Shown: positions 6,069 through 10,745 of the stretch, one piece after another
How positions within the stretch are numbered: position 1 is the first letter of the stretch
How the letters are laid out: every line of letters begins with the position of its first letter
Assembly (NCBI GenBank): GCA_030637065.1
Contig: DAOVVQ010000119.1
Location: 1 to 10,745 of the forward strand
Source of the DNA: Planctomycetota bacterium
GTDB lineage: Bacteria > Planctomycetota > Phycisphaerae > Sedimentisphaerales > Anaerohalosphaeraceae
Reading direction: 5' to 3'
DNA length: 10,745 nucleotides
Notes under the pieces: generated by a model
Databases searched by the model: none
Told to the model about the DNA's origin: nothing
Seen by the model: only the letters and a program-made list of their open reading frames with translations
Made by a program: the position numbers and the translations under genes

Positions 6069-6316
6069 CCCTCCCACAGGTATCACCCTCATGGGACTAC
6101 TCTGCGCCTACAGACGTCAACGCAAAGTTTTCCCTCCTCGATAGGTCCCCCCCCATCAGAAAGCTTTTTTCCTCAGGTCCGGACAGACAATACGCACAAA
6201 ATCCACCCGAAACCAAAAGCCATAACTGCGAAAAACACTACTTAATGTATAGGGACATTCATCCAAGTTTGCCGATCAAGTTGCTATTCCCTCCTCCCCA
6301 TTAAGATGGTAACGCT

Positions 6317-6345
6317 ATTAGAGCATATTTGCCTTCTCAAGTCAA
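6317..6345 (-). promoter_or_regulatory. sigma70-type promoter for the PEP-CTERM unit
   Basis: On the minus strand TTGACT (6345-6340) is followed after exactly 17 bases by TCTAAT (6322-6317). Each hexamer matches the consensus at five of six positions. Transcription would start near 6310 and run towards the PEP-CTERM gene whose ATG ends at 6010, leaving a long leader. It is the best promoter match I noticed in the window; the assignment is by pattern only. Confidence 0.5.
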
Positions 6346-6517
6346 GTTTTTTCCACGTATGAGACGGCAGAAATAGCCTGTTTTGACATGGAGTCCGAAA
6401 ACAACCGCATTGAGGCGACAAAAAGGCTGTTTTGGCGATTTTCGGGGATACGAAAAAATACAAAAAAATTCTCTCTCGCGTTAAAAACACCTCGAATCCG
6501 GCCTGTCGGCGGCTATT

Positions 6518-7717
6518 CTACAGCGGTTTCTTCTGGACGAATCTTGAGATGTTGCGAATGGCCTGGCGAAGACGATTCTCATTCTCTACCACCGCTATCC
6601 GCATATAATCTTCCCCGTTTTCCCCGAAAGCCCTGCCCGGTGCGATAGCGACATTTGCCCCGTCCATGAGGTCCATTGCGTACTCGATGCTGCCCTTGCC
6701 GCCGGAATGCTCCTTGGGGACCTTTGTCCACACGAACATTGAGGCCCGCGGCGTTTCGACCTCCCAGCCGATCCGTCTTAGCCCATCGCAGACCACATCG
6801 CGCCGAGACTGGTAGCGGGCATTTTGCTTTTCGATATCTTCTTCGCACTCCCGCATCGCGATAATGCTGGCGATCTGGATCGGCTGAAATATACCGTAAT
6901 CGTAGTAGCCCTTGATCGTGGCCAATGCATCGAGCATGTCCTTGTTGCCCGCGGCAAAACCGATCCGAAACCCCGCCATACCGTAGGGCTTGCTCATCGT
7001 GGTAAACTCCACACCGACATCCTTGGCTCCCTTAACGGAAAGAAAGCTCGGGGCCTTATAACCGTCAAAACACGTCTCGCCGTAAGCAAAATCATGGATC
7101 ACCGCGATATTGAACCGTTTGGCAACATCGACAACGGTCTCGAAGAAACCCTCGTCGACCGTCATGGCTGTCGGGTTATTGGGATAGTTCAGGATCAGCA
7201 GCTTCGGCTTGGGATACAAGTGCTCGCACACCATCGCCACCGTATTGAGGAAATTCTCATCGTTACCCAACGGCACCGTAATTACATTGGCCCCAGCCAG
7301 AGCGACGGCATAAATATGTATCGGAAACGCCGGGTCCGCCACGATCACCGTATCGCCGGGCCCCAGCATCGCGAGGCAAAGGTGGCTAAAGCCCTCCTTC
7401 GAGCCGATACAGGCCAACACCTCATCCTCGGGATTAAGCTCGACATTCCATTTGCGACCGTATTTGAGCGCCATTTCACGCCGCAGATTGAAAATGCCCT
7501 TTGATGCGCTGTAGCGGTGGTTGCGGTTGTCCTGGAGGGCCTCGCACATCTTATCTATCACCGCCTTCGGGGCCCCGTCCATGGGATTGCCCATCCCAAG
7601 GTCGATAATATCGATGTCCTGGCGACGTTTCTGGAGCTTTAAGGCGTTAAGTCGCCCAAACAGATAGGGCGGAAGACGCTTGATCCGCTGTGCCGGTTCT
7701 ATCTTGAATTCTTCCAT
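6518..7717 (-). CDS. alaC: AlaC-like PLP-dependent aminotransferase (glutamate-pyruvate transaminase family)
   Basis: This 399-residue fold-type I aminotransferase resembles E. coli AlaC (YfdZ), which makes alanine from pyruvate and glutamate, along nearly its whole length. Shared blocks include RIKRLPPYLF near the start, DIIDLGMGNP, HRYSASKGI, GSKEG (105-109), NYPNNPTA (177-184), the VIHDFAY segment (Asp209, Tyr212) and SKPYGMAGFRIGF. Lys243 in that last block is the expected Schiff-base lysine. DYMRIAV near the C-terminus holds Arg373, the likely substrate-carboxylate ligand. I chose the ATG at 7715-7717 because GAGG lies six bases upstream on the minus strand (7724-7727); an in-frame GTG at 7727-7729 overlaps that ribosome site. 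A likely promoter lies at 7755-7783, so the gene may be expressed apart from guaA. LL-diaminopimelate and methionine aminotransferases are close relatives, so the exact substrate is less certain than the family. Confidence 0.92.
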   Translation of the reverse strand: MEEFKIEPAQRIKRLPPYLFGRLNALKLQKRRQDIDIIDLGMGNPMDGAPKAVIDKMCEALQDNRNHRYSASKGIFNLRREMALKYGRKWNVELNPEDEVLACIGSKEGFSHLCLAMLGPGDTVIVADPAFPIHIYAVALAGANVITVPLGNDENFLNTVAMVCEHLYPKPKLLILNYPNNPTAMTVDEGFFETVVDVAKRFNIAVIHDFAYGETCFDGYKAPSFLSVKGAKDVGVEFTTMSKPYGMAGFRIGFAAGNKDMLDALATIKGYYDYGIFQPIQIASIIAMRECEEDIEKQNARYQSRRDVVCDGLRRIGWEVETPRASMFVWTKVPKEHSGGKGSIEYAMDLMDGANVAIAPGRAFGENGEDYMRIAVVENENRLRQAIRNISRFVQKKPL

Positions 7718-7754
7718 TTTTTTCCTCACATAAATTGCAAATAATCAACCTGAG

Positions 7755-7783
7755 AGTCTATCGTCAAAATCCCGCATTTTCAA
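7755..7783 (-). promoter_or_regulatory. likely promoter of the alaC-like gene
   Basis: On the minus strand TTGAAA (7783-7778; five of six matches to the -35 consensus) is followed after 17 bases by TAGACT (7760-7755; four of six matches to the -10 consensus). A start near 7748 would give a leader of about 30 bases before the ATG at 7717, a normal distance. The call is from pattern and placement only. Confidence 0.4.
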
Positions 7784-7805
7784 AGATATTTTTGCTCCTG
7801 CCAGC

Positions 7806-7842
7806 GCAATACCGCTCTGCGGTGCTATCGGCGGAAAATTGC
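7806..7842 (-). other. hairpin between guaA and the alaC-like gene
   Basis: ACCGC (7811-7815) and GCGGT (7819-7823) form a tight five-pair hairpin with a three-base loop. GCAAT (7806-7810) and ATTGC (7838-7842) can add an outer stem with a 14-base bulge. It lies 42 bases beyond the guaA stop. No T-run follows directly on the minus strand; the first AT-rich bases come about 14 bases later. It may be an inefficient terminator or a stabilising 3' structure of guaA mRNA. Confidence 0.3.
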
Positions 7843-7883
7843 CCTGAAGGAAGTTTTCTCATTACAGCGGGCCGTCTTATGCC

Positions 7884-9425
7884 TTATTCCCACTCGATCG
7901 TGGCCGGCGGCTTGCTGGATACGTCGTAGACAACACGGTTGACTCCGCGAACCTCGTTGATGATCCGGCTGGCGATCCGCCCTAAGACGTCGTAAGGGAT
8001 CCGTGAAAAATCGGCTGTCATGAAGTCATCGGTCTCGACGGCCCGGATCGCGATAACGTTTTCATAGCTGCGTTCGTCGCCCATCACACCCACCGTGCCA
8101 ACAGGCAGCAGCACCGTCAGGGCCTGGCTGATCTGCCGATAAAGCCCGGCTGACTTGATCTCTTCCAATAATATATTGTCCGCCGGACGCAGCACTTCCA
8201 GCTTTTTTTCGGTGATCGCCCCGATTATCCGCACCGCAAGGCCAGGACCCGGGAAGGGATGCCGCCAGACCATTTCCTCGGGCAGACCCAGATATTCGCC
8301 CACCAGACGAACCTCATCCTTAAACAACTCCCGAAGCGGCTCGACCAGCTCGAACCCCAACTCCTCCGGCAGCCCGCCGACGTTGTGGTGCAGTTTTATG
8401 TTCGCAGCCAGATTGCCGTCCTTGCTGCCCGATTCGATCACATCCGGGTAAAGTGTCCCCTGTGCCAGGAAGCGGGCGTCGGGAATCTTGTCCGCCTCTG
8501 ACTTGAATGCTTCGATGAACTCGGCCCCGATGATCTTTCGCTTCTTCTGAGGGTCGGTGACATCGGCCAGTTTGGTTAGGAACCTATCGCCCCAGTCGAC
8601 GACATGCAGGTCCATGTGAAAATGGTCGTTGAACATCGAAATGACACCTTCTCGCTCGTTCATCCGCAAAAGACCGTTATCGACGAAGATGCAGACCAAT
8701 TGCTCGCCAATGGCCTTATGCAGCAGTGCCGCTGTGACAGCCGAATCGACCCCGCCGCTAAGCCCGCAGATCACCGTTGCCGATCCGACCTGCTCGCGAA
8801 CGGATTTCACCGTCTGCTCGACAAAATCGCTCATCTGCCAGTCGCCGCTGCAGCAGCAGATATCGTAGAGAAAATTCCGCAGGATATCGGCTCCTCGCGG
8901 TGTGTGTGTGACCTCGGGATGAAACTGCACGCCGTAAAATTTGCTGCCCCGGTGTTTAACCGCCGCATACGGACAGCTCGGCGTGGCGGCAAGCGCGACA
9001 AAATCATCGCTAAGCTCGTTTACCTGATCGCCGTGGCTCATCCACACAGTCGTCGATTCCGGCAGTGTGGCTAACAGATCGCTGTCGTCCGTAATCGTCA
9101 GACCGGTCCTGCCGTATTCCCGCCCCTTGGCCGGGCTGATATCGGCGCCCAATATCTTGCATCCGATCTGCATCCCGTAGCATATCCCCAGGATCGGCAC
9201 ACCCAACTGGAATATCTTATCGTCGCAGGAAGGTGCATTCTCCGAGTACACGCTGGCAGGTCCGCCGGAAAGGATGACCCCCGTAACCCCAACCTGGCGA
9301 AGCTGGTCGGCTGTGACCTGCGGCTGAAAGATCTGCGAATAAACCTTGTGCTCGCGCACCCGACGGGCTATCAATTGCCCGTATTGACTGCCAAAATCTA
9401 TGATGGCGATTCGTTCATGTGACAT
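7884..9425 (-). CDS. guaA: GMP synthase (glutamine-hydrolysing)
   Basis: GuaA converts XMP to GMP with ATP and glutamine, the last step of guanine nucleotide synthesis in the cytoplasm. The 513-residue product has the complete two-part structure. The class I glutamine amidotransferase (about 5-190) has nucleophile Cys82 in GICYGMQ and His169/Glu171 in GVQFHPEV. The ATP pyrophosphatase domain has its P-loop SGGVDS at 223-228. The C-terminal dimerisation and XMP-binding domain ends in the family-typical KPPATIEWE. Length is close to the E. coli enzyme (525 residues), and no key residue is missing. AGGGG at 9432-9436 on the minus strand, six bases before the ATG, supports the start. It follows guaB by 102 bases on the same strand, the common guaBA order. 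I saw no convincing terminator or promoter in that gap, so joint transcription is likely. Confidence 0.98.
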   Translation of the reverse strand: MSHERIAIIDFGSQYGQLIARRVREHKVYSQIFQPQVTADQLRQVGVTGVILSGGPASVYSENAPSCDDKIFQLGVPILGICYGMQIGCKILGADISPAKGREYGRTGLTITDDSDLLATLPESTTVWMSHGDQVNELSDDFVALAATPSCPYAAVKHRGSKFYGVQFHPEVTHTPRGADILRNFLYDICCCSGDWQMSDFVEQTVKSVREQVGSATVICGLSGGVDSAVTAALLHKAIGEQLVCIFVDNGLLRMNEREGVISMFNDHFHMDLHVVDWGDRFLTKLADVTDPQKKRKIIGAEFIEAFKSEADKIPDARFLAQGTLYPDVIESGSKDGNLAANIKLHHNVGGLPEELGFELVEPLRELFKDEVRLVGEYLGLPEEMVWRHPFPGPGLAVRIIGAITEKKLEVLRPADNILLEEIKSAGLYRQISQALTVLLPVGTVGVMGDERSYENVIAIRAVETDDFMTADFSRIPYDVLGRIASRIINEVRGVNRVVYDVSSKPPATIEWE

Positions 9426-9527
9426 CTGAGACCCCTGAAAACAATGACACCCTTGCTATGGTTGTTGTTTTTGGAAGAAAAATAACCTCGGCACTGGATT
9501 GTACCCTGTTTTTAAGGGGACCCATTT

Positions 9528-10745
9528 CTAACTCTCAAACGCTTCCGACGCCGAGTAGTTCGGCGATTCCTTGGTTATCATTATATCATGCGGGTGCGAT
9601 TCGTTTATGCTGGCGGCGCTGATGCGAACGAACCGGGCGTCTTTGCGAAGCTCGTCCATCGTCTGCGTGCCGCAATAGCCCATCCCAGCCCGCAGGCCTC
9701 CGACAAGCTGGTAAACAAAATGGTCCAGTGTCCCGCGATAAGGCACACGACCTTCCACGCCCTCGGGCACCAGTTTATCGCCGCGGCTCGTGCTAACCTG
9801 TCCGTACCGGTCGGCAGAGCCCTTGACCATCGCCCCGATCGAGCCCATACCCCGGTATTCCTTGAACTGCCTGCCCTTGTATATCACCAACTGGCCTGGG
9901 CTTTCGTCCATCCCGGCGAAAAGGGAGCCGAGCATCACTGCCGAGGCTCCCGCGGCGATCGACTTGGTTATATCGCCGGAATGGCGTATCCCGCCGTCGG
10001 CAATTACCGGGACGTTATGCTTATTGGCAACACTTGCACAATCCATGATTGCCGATACCTGGGGCACGCCGACACCGGAGATTATCCGCGTCGTGCATAT
10101 CGCTCCCGGACCGATACCGATCTTTATCGCGTCGGCTCCGGCCTCGATCAGGTCTGCTGCCGCCGCACCTGTGGCTATATTGCCGGCGATGACATCGATC
10201 TCGTACTGACCTTTGATCTTCTTTACCGTATCGATGACATTTTGCGAATGCCCGTGGGCTGTGTCGACCACGAGAACATCGGCTTCGGCATCGATCAGCG
10301 CCTCGATCCGCTCGTAATCGTGCAGCCCGACTGCGGCACCAACCCGCAATCGACCGCGTTTATCCCGTGCCGCCAACGGATACTGGTGAAAGCGGTCGAT
10401 ATCACGCATAGTGATCAGTCCGGCAAGGCTGCCGTCGGTCTTTACCAGCAGCAGCTTCTCGACCTTGTGGTGCCGGAGGATCTCTTTGGCCTGTTCAAGC
10501 GTCGTATCAGCAGGGCCGGTGACAAGATTGGTCCGTGTCATTACCGTATCTATCGTCACCGAATCGTCTGTGAGGAACTTCAGATCCCGCCGCGTCAGGA
10601 TCCCGACCAGCTTGCCGCTTTCGATGATCGGGATACCCGAGACATTCTGCTGGCTCATCAACTCGCGGGCGATGATCACCGAGACATCCGGGCTCAATAC
10701 CACCGGGTCCTGGATCACGCCGTTTTCCGAGCGTTTGACCTTGGC
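9528..10745 (-). CDS. guaB: inosine-5'-monophosphate dehydrogenase, 5' end beyond the window
   Basis: IMPDH oxidises IMP to XMP with NAD+, the committed step to GMP; guaA downstream completes the path. The visible 405 residues run in frame to the right edge (10745), so about 90 N-terminal residues are outside. An internal GTG at 10716-10718 is not the start, because conserved family sequence continues upstream of it. The fragment begins at the catalytic-domain/CBS junction. Two CBS domains lie at about 10-125; the first includes VSGIPIIESGKLVGILTRRD. The catalytic barrel resumes at GRLRVGAAVG. It contains VDTAHGHS (Asp162), GIGPGAICTTR with the active-site Cys217, the DGG phosphate loop (250-252), YRGMGS, and DRY with the catalytic Arg313/Tyr314 dyad. 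The flap segment EGVEGRVPYRG and the C-terminal ITKESPNY motif are intact. The stop is TAG at 9528-9530. Confidence 0.98.
   Translation of the reverse strand, partial: AKVKRSENGVIQDPVVLSPDVSVIIARELMSQQNVSGIPIIESGKLVGILTRRDLKFLTDDSVTIDTVMTRTNLVTGPADTTLEQAKEILRHHKVEKLLLVKTDGSLAGLITMRDIDRFHQYPLAARDKRGRLRVGAAVGLHDYERIEALIDAEADVLVVDTAHGHSQNVIDTVKKIKGQYEIDVIAGNIATGAAAADLIEAGADAIKIGIGPGAICTTRIISGVGVPQVSAIMDCASVANKHNVPVIADGGIRHSGDITKSIAAGASAVMLGSLFAGMDESPGQLVIYKGRQFKEYRGMGSIGAMVKGSADRYGQVSTSRGDKLVPEGVEGRVPYRGTLDHFVYQLVGGLRAGMGYCGTQTMDELRKDARFVRISAASINESHPHDIMITKESPNYSASEAFES

Larger units (their letters stand above)
6011..6517. other. noncoding region: leader of the PEP-CTERM unit and 3' flank of alaC
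   Basis: I see no convincing gene in this 507-base stretch. From the right it holds an AT-rich tract whose minus strand carries two T-runs (complements of 6453-6458 and 6462-6468) shortly after the alaC-like stop. These could help termination, but I found no good stem before them. A likely minus-strand promoter follows at 6317-6345, and then about 300 bases of presumed leader with two GAGGAGGG motifs (6289-6299, 6132-6139), a run of eight C (6147-6154) and a small hairpin (6051-6068). Confidence 0.5.

Noticed and set aside
6824..7504. 226-codon plus-strand frame opposite the alaC-like gene
   Set aside because: It mirrors a conserved aminotransferase and has no ribosome site or recognisable domain.
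8604..9074. 156-codon plus-strand frame opposite guaA
   Set aside because: Antisense to conserved guaA catalytic regions, with no supporting signals.

Overview
The window looks like an ordinary chromosomal stretch from a Gram-negative-type bacterium with a moderately GC-rich genome. A cluster of three secreted PEP-CTERM proteins, a divergent stand-alone GroES and a TopA with a lysine-rich tail together suggest the Planctomycetota, most likely a Phycisphaerae-like lineage. That placement is inferred from gene content and protein style. No rRNA or other strict marker is present, so it is not proven.

Layout, left to right. (1) 1-168, plus strand: the 3' end of rdgB (XTP/dITP diphosphatase). (2) 229-447, minus strand: an unrecognised small protein with one membrane segment. 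(3) 448-782: noncoding DNA holding a possible topA leader with a foldable element. (4) 783-3251, plus strand: complete topA with three zinc ribbons and a Lys-rich tail. (5) 3252-3546: noncoding DNA with a strong hairpin followed by a T-run only on the minus strand. (6) 3547-3867, plus strand: a divergent groES. (7) 3885-3918: an intrinsic terminator read on the minus strand. (8) 4006-6010, minus strand: three consecutive PEP-CTERM surface or exported proteins, probably one transcription unit. A good sigma70-type promoter lies about 300 bases upstream at 6317-6345. (9) 6518-7717, minus strand: an AlaC-like aminotransferase with its own likely promoter. (10) 7884-9425, minus strand: complete guaA. 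(11) 9528-10745, minus strand: guaB, which runs off the right edge.

The genes fall into two functional sets. The housekeeping set covers nucleotide metabolism (guaB and guaA convert IMP to XMP to GMP; rdgB removes deaminated purine triphosphates), amino-acid transamination (alaC-like), DNA topology (topA) and chaperoning (groES). The accessory set is the PEP-CTERM trio. Each member has an N-terminal signal peptide and a C-terminal PEP motif, hydrophobic segment and basic tail, so an exosortase encoded elsewhere should process them. No exosortase, glycan locus or regulator for them lies in this window.

I found no CRISPR array, insertion sequence, phage gene, tRNA or rRNA. I also see no convincing new multi-gene system. 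The parts most worth a second look are the PEP-CTERM cassette with its long GGA-rich leader, the minus-facing hairpin upstream of groES that has no gene to terminate, the divergent GroES, and the small membrane protein beside topA.
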